The notes below the pieces were generated by a model. That model searched no databases. It was not told the origin of the DNA and worked only from the letters and a program-made list of their open reading frames with translations. Made by a program: the position numbers and the translations under genes. From Chlamydiota bacterium (GTDB lineage Bacteria > Chlamydiota > Chlamydiia > Chlamydiales > Rhabdochlamydiaceae), in NCBI GenBank assembly GCA_021772335.1, contig JAJFMD010000007.1, positions 1-64,000 of the forward strand: DNA of 64,000 nt, written 5' to 3'. Shown here piece after piece: positions 34,422 to 43,288 of the stretch (position 1 is its first letter; each line of letters begins with the position of its first letter).

Positions 34422-34715
34422 CTAAAAAATTACTATGTTAGTATCCATAGATATCCTAGCTATGACGAAGTATTTTTGATCATCAGGATCATGGGTAACG
34501 CTAAACTCATGTAATAAGGTAAATTCATTCCTGCTTATTTCTTCAACCAAGTCTTTATAGTACTGAAAGGCATTTTCTATTTTTTTGGTTAAATCATCAT
34601 CACGAATCCAGTAATAATAGTTTTCACTACTTTGAGTTACAGCAATATTGCCCCTTGTTTCATCCACATGCTGCCGTAGTTTATCCAAGTCTTCGTCTGA
34701 AACAATTCTTACCAT
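34422..34715 (-). CDS. Small protein of unknown function
   Basis: A 97-residue, mostly acidic protein with no recognised family. There is no signal peptide and no clear motif; the composition suggests a small alpha/beta soluble domain (YYYWIRDDDL near residue 38). It lies just downstream of tRNA-Leu on the same strand and might be read through from the tRNA promoter. Coding status is supported only by frame length and a plausible ATG. Confidence 0.5.
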   Translation of the reverse strand: MVRIVSDEDLDKLRQHVDETRGNIAVTQSSENYYYWIRDDDLTKKIENAFQYYKDLVEEISRNEFTLLHEFSVTHDPDDQKYFVIARISMDTNIVIF

Positions 34716-34756
34716 GATCTATTCTAAAAATATAATGTCTTGTCTGAAGAGTGAAA

Positions 34757-34839
34757 TACCGATGACTGGACTCGAACCAGCACCCTATTGCTAAGAGCAG
34801 ATTTTGAGTCTGCCACGTCTACCATTCCGTCACATCGGC
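34757..34839 (-). tRNA. tRNA-Leu (anticodon CAA)
   Basis: On the minus strand a full cloverleaf can be drawn: acceptor GCCGATG/CATCGGT, anticodon stem GCAGA/TCTGC with loop CTCAAAA (anticodon CAA, reading UUG), a long variable arm typical of Leu, and T-loop GGTTCGAGTCC. The discriminator is A. The 3' CCA is not encoded. Length 83 bases. Confidence 0.95.
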
Positions 34840-34855
34840 ATAAAGGTGATGGAGC

Positions 34856-34884
34856 ATTCTATAACCTATTCGTGTTTAAATCAA
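34856..34884 (-). promoter_or_regulatory. Promoter for tRNA-Leu(CAA)
   Basis: On the minus strand TTGATT (34884-34879) and TAGAAT (34861-34856) are 17 bases apart, placed about 17 bases before the tRNA 5' end. The same -35 sequence and spacing occur before tRNA-Leu(GAG), which strengthens both. Confidence 0.6.
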
Positions 34885-34975
34885 TCGAGTATTTGAAGCT
34901 TTTATTTCCCCTTTCTTAAAAGAAAATGAAAACTATAATAATGGCTACTGCAAGCACTAAAAACCCGAATCGACC

Positions 34976-36511
34976 ATGTTTATCTCCTCTAGTTCCGGCT
35001 CATCTCAATCCTCAGAGACTCACAAGAAAACTGCACTCGAAGAATTCAATGATTTCTTCAATAAATTGGAGGCCGAAGACAGGTTACAAGATGTCACTCA
35101 ATGGGATTCTTTGTTGCAAAAAAGCTCTGCTGCTATTGGCATAAGCCAACCTGCGGATAAAGCGGGAGTATATGCCAGACTTGCCATTGCTGCTTTCGAT
35201 CAAGACAATGTGCACTGGGCGCGTGAATATCTAAGAAAATGTCATGATCTTTTATCAAATCATGAAATCTCATTAATGATCTCCGATCAATCCCTTTTTT
35301 CTTTTTCTATGATTTGTTTGTTTTTTACTGTAGATATGAACTCAGACATATTTCATAAAACCAAAAAAGATATCGAAGATTTGCACTTAACAAAACAGAC
35401 TGAATTTGTTTTTAAATTAATCCACCACTTAAACAACAAAGAAAATAAAAACGACGAAGATTTTTTAATAATAGATGAAACCAAAGAAAGTGATGACTTT
35501 TCTACTCAATTCATTGAGGATCTTTTAAACCAGTCATTTGAGGAAATTGGAAGCTCAAATGATCAACTTATTCACGATCTTTTAAAAGAATCACTTGCTG
35601 TAGTTATTGCTAAGTTTGATCAAAATCGATCAAACAGCTCCGGATCAATCGAAGACAATATTCCCCTATCTTATACTATACCTGTTTTAGATCTAATGAT
35701 TGAAAATTACAAAGATCCAGTGGCAGTTTTTTTTGATACGTTTGAACAATACGACAACGAAGTGAAACTCAATGATGATACTATCTGGGAAAAAATCTTA
35801 ACCGAAAGTCAAGCTGCTATAGCGCACTTAAAAGACTCCAACAGAGATGAGGATATTGCAAAAGTTTACATTTACCTAGCCATAGGTGCATTTCATCAAA
35901 ATAATCGAGATCTTACCCTGTCTTATTTTAAACAATCCATTGCATTTAAGATTGATCTGAGTCACTCCCTTCCCTATTCAATAGAATCTCTTCACTCCCA
36001 TTCAAAAGTGTATTTATGGATTGTTTCGACGCCGAATGATCAGGAAATCACAGCTTTTGCATTAAATAAATTAAAGACTATTTTTCATTCCAAAGATCTT
36101 ACTAAAATATACACTGCTCATCTCTTATATGAATTTAAGTCACTCCCTGACAAACAAAAAATATTAATTAAAAGCATCTATTCTATTGCTGGAAGCTATT
36201 CATTCATGCTAGCTAAAAAAGAGAAAATATTAGCGCATAAATATTACATCGAAGCTTACAGAAACTACTTAAATGCTAAAGACAATGCTAATTGCGATCT
36301 AATGCTTATTCATTTAGTTATTGATTGCAAAAATTCTATGCTAGAGGAGCATATCGTAGATTTGTTATCTATCCTCCAATCAAGGAATATTCCTGAACAA
36401 TACCAAAGTAAAATTAGCCAGTTAAGAAATCTCTATGCTAATAAACTAGGTCAAAATCAAACAAAATCAGCAGTTTGTCTAGGAAATATATTTAAATACG
36501 TAAATCAATAG
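34976..36511 (+). CDS. Unknown protein with two homologous halves (TPR-like)
   Basis: A 511-residue protein I do not recognise. Its start is Ser-rich (MFISSSSGSSQSS). Two regions are related: about residues 23-88 (FFNKLEAED, W..LL..S.AAI, VYARLAIAAFDQDN) and about residues 248-318 (FFDTFEQYD, W..IL..S.AAI, VYIYLAIGAFHQNN). They look like TPR-type helical repeats. No Sec signal is seen. The Ser-rich start and helical repeats would fit a secreted effector, but evidence is thin. Its last 7 bases overlap the convergent lipoprotein gene. Confidence 0.65.
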   Translation: MFISSSSGSSQSSETHKKTALEEFNDFFNKLEAEDRLQDVTQWDSLLQKSSAAIGISQPADKAGVYARLAIAAFDQDNVHWAREYLRKCHDLLSNHEISLMISDQSLFSFSMICLFFTVDMNSDIFHKTKKDIEDLHLTKQTEFVFKLIHHLNNKENKNDEDFLIIDETKESDDFSTQFIEDLLNQSFEEIGSSNDQLIHDLLKESLAVVIAKFDQNRSNSSGSIEDNIPLSYTIPVLDLMIENYKDPVAVFFDTFEQYDNEVKLNDDTIWEKILTESQAAIAHLKDSNRDEDIAKVYIYLAIGAFHQNNRDLTLSYFKQSIAFKIDLSHSLPYSIESLHSHSKVYLWIVSTPNDQEITAFALNKLKTIFHSKDLTKIYTAHLLYEFKSLPDKQKILIKSIYSIAGSYSFMLAKKEKILAHKYYIEAYRNYLNAKDNANCDLMLIHLVIDCKNSMLEEHIVDLLSILQSRNIPEQYQSKISQLRNLYANKLGQNQTKSAVCLGNIFKYVNQ

Positions 36512-37305
36512 CGGCGGAAACAGCTTTGGGCGTGGCGTTCATCAAAGAGTATTTTTTGCTGATTTTCCCGATCATAGCGTACTTGAAGACATAGGTAAGG
36601 ATGGGGATGGCGATTGTCAAAGTCACGTCCTTCATTTTTCTGATATAGTTTGATGAGAACCTCTTTATTCATCCAGGGATTGGTTGCAACATTGGTCCGC
36701 CCCTGATAACGCTGAAAATTGCGATATTCAGGAGTGTCATCGTTGTAATATTCAATAAGGAGAGAGATGATCGCTTCAGGGTTTTCTTCGTAGCCTTTAA
36801 CATAAAAATCAACCTCAGCTCCTATCATATGTTTTGAACCCGCATTGAAATAAGAGCTGTCAGCATAAGTATTGTGCGTAGGACAACGATGACCACAGGT
36901 AATAATGACTGCACTCTCTGTCTTTTCCTGAATATAATTAAGCAAATCGACTTGTATAGGATAGACAAACTCCCATTTACCACGAAGTGGCAGACTGTGC
37001 TTTTCCAAGCCTCCGCAATCGCTAAATGACTCATCATTAACAAGGATCATCTGATGAGACATACTTCCTTTGCAGCGAAAGTGCTCTTTGGTAATGCGGC
37101 TATGATTACCAACCATACGCTGTTCCCACGGATAAGCAGAGCGCCTGCGTAATTCAGGCTCTTCTAAAGTGAAATAGACATCACTGCTCTCACGACGAAC
37201 ATATTCTCCAACAGCATTGCGTTCACGCAGTTTATCACGCTCTGAACGCTCTAATCCAGAGCAGCTTATTAAAAGAATGGGCAATAATAGATAACGATAC
37301 ATCAT
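36505..37305 (-). CDS. Lipoprotein with M15-like peptidase domain
   Basis: A 266-residue protein with a lipoprotein signal: hydrophobic start and lipobox LLIS-Cys15. The C-terminal half has segments like the M15 zinc D,D-/L,D-carboxypeptidase family (GHRCPTHNTYAD and SKHMIGAEVDFYVKG, the S-x-H-x2-G-x2-x-D pattern), suggesting cleavage of peptide cross-links. It would sit in the periplasm, attached to a membrane, where chlamydiae have limited peptidoglycan. Divergent from the AtoC-like gene; an 8-base inverted repeat (37305-37312 with 37337-37344) lies between them. Confidence 0.65.
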   Translation of the reverse strand: MMYRYLLLPILLISCSGLERSERDKLRERNAVGEYVRRESSDVYFTLEEPELRRRSAYPWEQRMVGNHSRITKEHFRCKGSMSHQMILVNDESFSDCGGLEKHSLPLRGKWEFVYPIQVDLLNYIQEKTESAVIITCGHRCPTHNTYADSSYFNAGSKHMIGAEVDFYVKGYEENPEAIISLLIEYYNDDTPEYRNFQRYQGRTNVATNPWMNKEVLIKLYQKNEGRDFDNRHPHPYLCLQVRYDRENQQKILFDERHAQSCFRRY

Positions 37306-37411
37306 TTAGATGGTAACGCAATGAGCAAATTTTTTGCATCTAAAGGTTTACTAATAAATCTTTTTAAAATATAGATTGATTTGTAAATTAGTTTTAATAT
37401 TTTTTAAAAAA

Positions 37412-38710
37412 ATGAAAATTGAAAAAGCGTTAATTATAGAATCCAAAAAAACGCATAAAAATAAGCTATTAGATTTTCTTCGTAGTAAAAACCTGCAGGT
37501 GATCTCTACAGAGAAGGTAAATCAAGCATTTATCTTTGCTAAAGAGTGCCCTTTTGATTTGGTTCTTTGCTCAAGTTATAATGCTGTTCTCTTTGATGAA
37601 CTGAAAAGTCAAAATCCTGAAATATTGATCATCGCTCTTGGAAAAGGGCAAATAAAGGACTCTTTTGCTACATGGCATGAGCAGGACGACTTGAGTAGCC
37701 GTTGGAGAGAACTTTTCTCCCATATTGTTAAGAAAGAAGAAGATCGCTACTTGCACTGTCCTATCGCTAAGAAAAGTGCTTCGCAAATTGATCAAATCAT
37801 TACTGAAAGCTCTGTCATGAAAGAGATCATGCACGATGTCAAAAAGGTCGCTCGAACAAAAGCTAGTGTATTTATCAGTGGTGAATCGGGAACAGGCAAA
37901 GAAGTTGTCGCATGTGCGCTACATCTATTATCAAAAAGAGCGAACAAACCCTTTATTAAGGTCAATTGCGCAGCAGTCCCTGAAACATTGATTGAGGCGG
38001 AGTTTTTTGGCCATGAAAAGGGCGCTTTTACTGGAGCTATGGGACGCCGCATTGGTCGCTTTGAACTTGCCGACCAAGGAACGCTACTTCTCGATGAAGT
38101 GACCGAGATACCCTTTGGTTTGCAAGCAAAACTTCTTCGTGCCATTCAGGAGAAGGAAATTGAAAGGCTAGGATCTAATCAACCGGTTTCTGTCGATGTG
38201 CGTTTAATAGCAACCTCTAACCGCAACTTAGAACAAGCGATTTGTGAAAAAAGCTTTCGTGAAGATCTTTATTATAGACTCAATGTCGTCCCTCTATATT
38301 TACCCCCTCTAAGAGAAAGAAAAGAAGACATCCTTCCTTTAGCAGAATTTTTTTTGAAACGCCTTTGCCAAGAAAATGAGATCCATTTAAAGAAATTCAG
38401 CTCTGAAGCACATGAGAAATTACTCGATTATTCCTGGCCAGGAAATATCCGTGAGCTTGGAAATGTCTTAGAGCGTTGTGTTGTCACTTTAGATGAAGAA
38501 ATCATTCTTCCCGAATCCTTAATACTTACAGAAAAAAGTGTCGCAGATTCGATTCCACTCCCCTCAGGTATTTCTCTAGAAGAGCTTGAAAAGCGGATGA
38601 TTTTGCAAACTTTAGCACAATGTAATAACAATCGATCGCAAGCAGCTGAGCTACTTGGGATTAATGTTCGGACGCTACGCAATAAGCTGTTTCTCTATCG
38701 AGAAGTTTAA
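37412..38710 (+). CDS. atoC: NtrC/AtoC-type sigma-54 activator with degenerate receiver
   Basis: A 432-residue protein with three parts: a receiver-like domain (1-115), an AAA+ sigma-54 activator domain (about 127-360; Walker A GESGTGKE at 157-164, GAFTGA at 204-209, Walker B LLLDE), and a Fis-type helix-turn-helix at the end (NRSQAAELLGINVRTLRNKL). The receiver lacks the usual acidic pair (IIESK) and has Ser/Cys (DLVLCSS, about 53-54) where the phosphorylated Asp should be, so it is probably not controlled by phosphorylation. ATG at 37412 is preferred over TTG 36 bases upstream. No histidine kinase gene is adjacent, unlike atoS-atoC of C. trachomatis as I remember. The 3' end overlaps the convergent gene by 50 bases. 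Confidence 0.88.
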   Translation: MKIEKALIIESKKTHKNKLLDFLRSKNLQVISTEKVNQAFIFAKECPFDLVLCSSYNAVLFDELKSQNPEILIIALGKGQIKDSFATWHEQDDLSSRWRELFSHIVKKEEDRYLHCPIAKKSASQIDQIITESSVMKEIMHDVKKVARTKASVFISGESGTGKEVVACALHLLSKRANKPFIKVNCAAVPETLIEAEFFGHEKGAFTGAMGRRIGRFELADQGTLLLDEVTEIPFGLQAKLLRAIQEKEIERLGSNQPVSVDVRLIATSNRNLEQAICEKSFREDLYYRLNVVPLYLPPLRERKEDILPLAEFFLKRLCQENEIHLKKFSSEAHEKLLDYSWPGNIRELGNVLERCVVTLDEEIILPESLILTEKSVADSIPLPSGISLEELEKRMILQTLAQCNNNRSQAAELLGINVRTLRNKLFLYREV

Positions 38711-40406
38711 GCTTTTCTTTTACGACAAATTGATAGCGCTGCCAATAGAGTTTTTCGATTTTGAGGCTCTCTTCTGGCTGGGGATAATGAGTAAAAATCC
38801 TACTAAGAGCAGCTTTCGTCGTTTGTAAAAAAAGAGAGTATGCGAGCTCTTCTTCTATCTCATGTTCAAAAAGAAGCGCCCTGCCCGAAAGGTTCTCCTT
38901 TCCTTCTGTCTCGTTTTTTTCTATTTCAACTAACATTTCTTCGATGATTTTTTCACAATTTTTAAGGCTTTGACCGAGCTCCTCTAAGGAATTGCTGATT
39001 GCATCAGCTGTAAATGAGAACTGGCAGGAATTTTCGATCAGTGCATGAACCTGTGCACGCAAATCATGTTGATCATTTGCGAAACGATTCATAAGCTCTT
39101 GCCAAGCTACCAATGGTATCTCTTGAAAACCTAAACCTTCCCTTGTCGCATCGAGAAATTCAACTTCTGGGTGGAGCTTTGCATAAGCAGAGATCACATC
39201 AGACTCCATCACCCACTTTACACTGGTTGTTACGTTTTTCTTAGTGCGCCCTATACGCTCTATGATTTGCTGAGATGCCCTAGCCTCTGAAGGAATATCT
39301 GTATGCATGACCCCTGGAGCATAGAGCTTATTATCAGTAAAAGCGAGATCAACGCCCGTCAGAATAATCGGGTTACATCCAAGATGAACTGCTAAACTAA
39401 GAGAGAGCGAAATTACAGTGAGCGCTTCTTTACCAAGCTCAGGGCCGATTACCTGCTCTGTAATAGAAAGACTTCTCTCAAGCCAGTCACCGATCAGACC
39501 ACTTGTTTGTGACTTTAGATAACCTAAAGGACTATTCGTGAGTTGAAATACATCTGGCAAAATACGCAAGCTATAGAGCAAGGGATTCATCATTGCCCCC
39601 ATTCCCTTTAATCTTTCGTACTCTTCAGCATTTGGGTCAATTGCAATTGAAAAATGAGGCTCCACGCCTTGATGAGCAAGAGCGCTAATGGCCGATCCTC
39701 CAGCGAAGATTAATGCGTTCTGTTCTAGTTTTTTCAGAGCCGTTTTTGCATCAGCAAGCGATGGTCCTGCTCCACAAATAATGGCTGGAATATTTTTAAA
39801 CTGACCTGCAAGGGAATTCGCACAAAAACTCTCAGCAATAAGCGGTGCATTCTTAGTAAAATTCGCAAAAAGAGCATGGGAAAATAGTGCATCGGTAACT
39901 TGAGCATGAAAGGTTGTTGAAGTGCGCATCAACGCGAGCTTTAACTGATTGAATCGTTCTGATTTATTTTTTCTATATTCTTCTAAAGCAATTACAGCAA
40001 TTTGATCAGAAGGAAAGCGATCGCTACATCCTTCAGCAAAATCAGAGAGAGAACTCTCTTGATCATAATAATAAAGATGTATTTGGCGATTTTTTAACAC
40101 CTTCTCAGAGATTGGCTCTTTTAAAAAAGCGTCGAAACTTGAGAGTTCATCTTCGATGAAGATTACAGCGCGCTCTTTTTTTTCATTAAGCCACGACTCA
40201 GTAATGGGATAGTACTCACCAAGCCCTAACCCATAGACATAGAGAAACTGTCCATTAAATTGCTTGAGTTCTTCAGATAAATTCGCGGATGGAGAGTAGC
40301 GCTTATTGGATACAGAGCTGCAAGGAGTGTGTGCAAGTAGAAAGGCAATCGCGGGAAAACGCTCTCGAAATAGTTCGCGCCTATTTAAACTTAAGTTTGG
40401 CGCCAT
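38661..40406 (-). CDS. Maf/MptE-like DUF115 protein, paralog 2
   Basis: A 581-residue protein of the DUF115 (motility-associated factor/6-hydroxymethylpterin pyrophosphokinase MptE-like) family. The core has IPAIICGAGPSL (about residue 206), LIFAGGSAISALAHQGVEPHF, and PIILTGVDLAF, the pattern of this Rossmann-like domain. Maf proteins are best known for transferring nonulosonic acids to flagellin; no flagellar gene is seen here, so the acceptor would be something else. It is related to the protein at 41259-42812. Its start overlaps the MORN gene by 26 bases. Confidence 0.78.
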   Translation of the reverse strand: MAPNLSLNRRELFRERFPAIAFLLAHTPCSSVSNKRYSPSANLSEELKQFNGQFLYVYGLGLGEYYPITESWLNEKKERAVIFIEDELSSFDAFLKEPISEKVLKNRQIHLYYYDQESSLSDFAEGCSDRFPSDQIAVIALEEYRKNKSERFNQLKLALMRTSTTFHAQVTDALFSHALFANFTKNAPLIAESFCANSLAGQFKNIPAIICGAGPSLADAKTALKKLEQNALIFAGGSAISALAHQGVEPHFSIAIDPNAEEYERLKGMGAMMNPLLYSLRILPDVFQLTNSPLGYLKSQTSGLIGDWLERSLSITEQVIGPELGKEALTVISLSLSLAVHLGCNPIILTGVDLAFTDNKLYAPGVMHTDIPSEARASQQIIERIGRTKKNVTTSVKWVMESDVISAYAKLHPEVEFLDATREGLGFQEIPLVAWQELMNRFANDQHDLRAQVHALIENSCQFSFTADAISNSLEELGQSLKNCEKIIEEMLVEIEKNETEGKENLSGRALLFEHEIEEELAYSLFLQTTKAALSRIFTHYPQPEESLKIEKLYWQRYQFVVKEKLKLLDRETAYCVASEH

Positions 40407-41256
40407 CCCATTTTCCTTCGATTTCCTCCCAGTCTGAGCTTACAGGCTGTCGTTTTCTTTCAATCACTTTATCGTTGTCAGTATGAACGAGCTCATAGAT
40501 GAGTTCCCCGCTATCATCCCATTGCTTTTTATCAAATTTTTCTGGGGTATGGTAACAGATTTCTTCGCGCAAAGCGCCATGATGATAGAAACGACAGTGC
40601 GTACCAATCGGCTGATTAGCACTATACTCCCCTTCATCAATTAAGATTCCTTTTTGATTCCATATGCGATCCCACCCCTCTTTTCTTCCCTGTTTAAAAG
40701 AGATCGTGCGCTTTGGACTCATGTCTGACCAATAAAGTCTCACATCACCATGAAGATTTCCCTTCTTATAGCCCATGATTGTTTTCAGATTGCCATTATC
40801 GTAAAAGTACTCTTGATTCCCCTCACGCAAACCATTTTTATACCGCTGTAGAGAAGAGCTCTTTCCACAGGCATAATAAAGACGCATTTTACCTTCTTGG
40901 AGACCGTTATGATACCAACTCTCTGCAAGTAAACATTTATCAATACTGTAATATCGCGAAGGACCGTGCAGCTTTCCTTCATAATAAAATGTCTGACTTT
41001 TCAATTCTCCGTTGGGATAAAAGGCGCGCTGTTCTCCATGTTTAATCTTTGCAGTAGCGAGATATGCTTTTTCAATCTGTCCTAACCGATCCTTTTCAAC
41101 GACAAGCGTTTCTTTATTTGGAGCAGCAAAGGCGAGGGTTAAATCACTTGGTAGAAATGGAAGCGTAAATAAGCTTTGAATTTCAATCTCAAGTTCAGGA
41201 TCGATAATGCTTAATTGGCAATCGCTGAGCTGATATTTTTCTTGCTTTTCTACCAT
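40381..41256 (-). CDS. MORN_2/YwqK-type repeat protein
   Basis: A 291-residue protein made largely of about eight repeats of roughly 22-24 residues with the pattern 'YpnGklk....Y..Gk.hG..r.Y' (for example YPNGELKSQTFYYEGKLHG and YDNGNLKTIMGYKKGNLHG). MORN_2-type repeats form beta-hairpin sheets and probably mediate binding. No signal peptide. It is sandwiched between two DUF115 paralogs with overlapping ends (26 bases downstream, 2-base gap upstream), so it may form a complex with them. Confidence 0.8.
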   Translation of the reverse strand: MVEKQEKYQLSDCQLSIIDPELEIEIQSLFTLPFLPSDLTLAFAAPNKETLVVEKDRLGQIEKAYLATAKIKHGEQRAFYPNGELKSQTFYYEGKLHGPSRYYSIDKCLLAESWYHNGLQEGKMRLYYACGKSSSLQRYKNGLREGNQEYFYDNGNLKTIMGYKKGNLHGDVRLYWSDMSPKRTISFKQGRKEGWDRIWNQKGILIDEGEYSANQPIGTHCRFYHHGALREEICYHTPEKFDKKQWDDSGELIYELVHTDNDKVIERKRQPVSSDWEEIEGKWDGAKLKFK

Positions 41257-41258
41257 AA

Positions 41259-42812
41259 TTAATTCTCAAGCAATTTTAAAATAGATTTATACTGGTCGAT
41301 AATTTTTTTATAAAACAATAGACGATTGATGTAACGACCAAACTCCCATTGTGGATCATTAATATCTTGTCTTTCGAGCACATAATGCCAAATTCCCCAT
41401 AGAGGTTGGATTATTTTTTCAAAGACGAGCTCCTCTTCAAGTTGCACTTCAAGAAATAAAAACTCTCCATCTTTTTTTGGCAATTCAGGATAGGTTTTTT
41501 CTAATCTTTTGATAAGCTGCAAACAAAAACTATCGCATCGCTTCAAACTTGCTGCAATTTGAGCTACCCCTCGTTGTAACAAATAATTATCGCAAAAACT
41601 ATCGGATGCAACAGCTACTTTTGCACTTACTTCATTATAAAGATCGCGCTGTAAGGTGAGCTCATTTTCAACAACTTCTTTAAATGACCTATTAACAAAC
41701 CCTTCTATATCAATTCCTTGAGACGAGCAATTGATAAAGCGCCTATTGTCATGTTTATTTGCAAAAGCCTCAAGCCAATGACTTGCCATAAGGAAATCGC
41801 GCTTTGTCAATACGCGCTGTCCCTGTCTGTTTTTTATAGAAAAAAACTCCTGGGCATCAGGTTTAGCATCAATACCGGGAGAATAAATTGATTGCTCATC
41901 ACAAGCCAAATCAGCACCGACTAAAATAATTGGATCACACCCAAAAGCTTTAGCAAGAGCACAGGAAAAAGTTACCACATTCCATCCTGCGTCAAAAACA
42001 GGTGTTGAGATTTCTAAATAACTCATTAACCAATCTTCAATTGGGTAGTTGCCATTACTGCGCATCCATAGCAGAGGACCATGTGCATGGGAAAGGAGTT
42101 CTGAAGAAACACGGTTTTGAAAAAAAAGAGGCATTTCAAAATTGCTTTGGTGCAAAAACCGTTTTACGGGTGCGCAAGAATCGATGACAGCACCAAAGTG
42201 AGGAGTAATTCCTGCTTGAGACAACAATTGCAGGCTACTTCCTCCTCCAAAAATCAACGCGCGATCACTGACTTTTTTCAAAAGTTCTAGATCTTGATTT
42301 AACGAAGGTCCTGCACCGCAAATGATGGCAGGGGTGTTTTTAAATTCGTTATATAAAGCAGCACCATGTTTAGAACGACTCAGCAATTGTGCATTGGCAA
42401 GAAAGTTCTTAAAAACACCAATCCCCAAATCGCTGTAATCAGAAGCAATCAAATGAATCGCCGATTGATAAAAGGCGAGTTTATCAAAAAGCGCTTGTTG
42501 AGCATCACTATTGATCACATAGTGACATCGCAAGAATACAAATTCCCAAGCAATCTGCTTAAAAATTTCTTCTTCATGATCTTTTTCAATTGCAAAAATG
42601 CGCACATGGCGATGTTTGTAAAACTCACGTCCTTTCTCACTGAGAATAAACCTGGTTAAATGATCTGATGGAGGATGAAGAAAAATAAGAAAATGCTCAG
42701 GATTTTCTAAAAGCCAAGGACTATATTCTTGATAAAGCTCCTCAATATCTTCGCCGTAAACACAGAGCACATCAGCTTGCTGCAAATCTTCAGAATACGT
42801 TGCTTGCTGCAT
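41259..42812 (-). CDS. Maf/MptE-like DUF115 protein, paralog 1
   Basis: A 517-residue DUF115-family protein. Core motifs match those of the paralog at 38661-40406: TPAIICGAGPSLNQDLELL, LIFGGGSSLQLLSQAGITPHFG and PIILVGADLACD. The N-terminal region (about 1-130) is a second Rossmann-like part without obvious motifs. It begins at the last base of the nuclease-fold gene's stop (shared base 42812) and is followed by the MORN gene, so the run is one operon. Confidence 0.78.
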   Translation of the reverse strand: MQQATYSEDLQQADVLCVYGEDIEELYQEYSPWLLENPEHFLIFLHPPSDHLTRFILSEKGREFYKHRHVRIFAIEKDHEEEIFKQIAWEFVFLRCHYVINSDAQQALFDKLAFYQSAIHLIASDYSDLGIGVFKNFLANAQLLSRSKHGAALYNEFKNTPAIICGAGPSLNQDLELLKKVSDRALIFGGGSSLQLLSQAGITPHFGAVIDSCAPVKRFLHQSNFEMPLFFQNRVSSELLSHAHGPLLWMRSNGNYPIEDWLMSYLEISTPVFDAGWNVVTFSCALAKAFGCDPIILVGADLACDEQSIYSPGIDAKPDAQEFFSIKNRQGQRVLTKRDFLMASHWLEAFANKHDNRRFINCSSQGIDIEGFVNRSFKEVVENELTLQRDLYNEVSAKVAVASDSFCDNYLLQRGVAQIAASLKRCDSFCLQLIKRLEKTYPELPKKDGEFLFLEVQLEEELVFEKIIQPLWGIWHYVLERQDINDPQWEFGRYINRLLFYKKIIDQYKSILKLLEN

Positions 42813-43288
42813 TACTTATCACCTCTCAAGTCAGCGATTAATTCTGCATAACTTGGAATCTTGCAACTAAAGCGCCAATTGTGATTTTTTTGATATCCGA
42901 AATACACCTTTTCTCGACCTACTGTCGCGATAAAAGGCGCTTTGATATAATGATTATATCCACAAAGTTGATGAATTGCGTCTGTATTGATTTTCCCCTC
43001 TTTACACTCGATTAAAAGCAAGGGGGAAAGATCTTCTGATTGCGCCCTAAAATAACAGAGAATATCAATTCTTCTACTCGGCAAAGATCGCGCTTGATCT
43101 GCTAGATGAGGCAGTTGATTGAGTTTTTTTTCCACGACAAGCAACTCACGAGGATAACCGAGCTCATCGATCATTAATCGTAAAAAAGATTGCCTGACGA
43201 GTTCCTCATCATTTGCACAAAACCAACTACCCCTAATGCGATCATATACATGATCTTTATTGAGCTTGGATGATTCCATAATTACCAT
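42812..43288 (-). CDS. HsdR N-terminal-like nuclease-fold protein
   Basis: A 158-residue stand-alone protein resembling the N-terminal domain of type I restriction HsdR subunits. The PD-(D/E)xK-like core is visible: Asp in RRIDILCYF and E-x-K in LLLIECKEGK. No helicase part and no hsdM/hsdS partner is nearby, so it is not a restriction system. A nuclease or DNA-binding role is inferred. It overlaps the end of the HPF gene by 32 bases from the first ATG, or 23 from a second ATG at 43279. Confidence 0.75.
   Translation of the reverse strand: MVIMESSKLNKDHVYDRIRGSWFCANDEELVRQSFLRLMIDELGYPRELLVVEKKLNQLPHLADQARSLPSRRIDILCYFRAQSEDLSPLLLIECKEGKINTDAIHQLCGYNHYIKAPFIATVGREKVYFGYQKNHNWRFSCKIPSYAELIADLRGDK

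Noticed and set aside
42812-43288. Type I restriction-modification system
   Set aside because: Only a stand-alone HsdR-N-like domain is present; there is no helicase part, no methyltransferase and no specificity subunit nearby.
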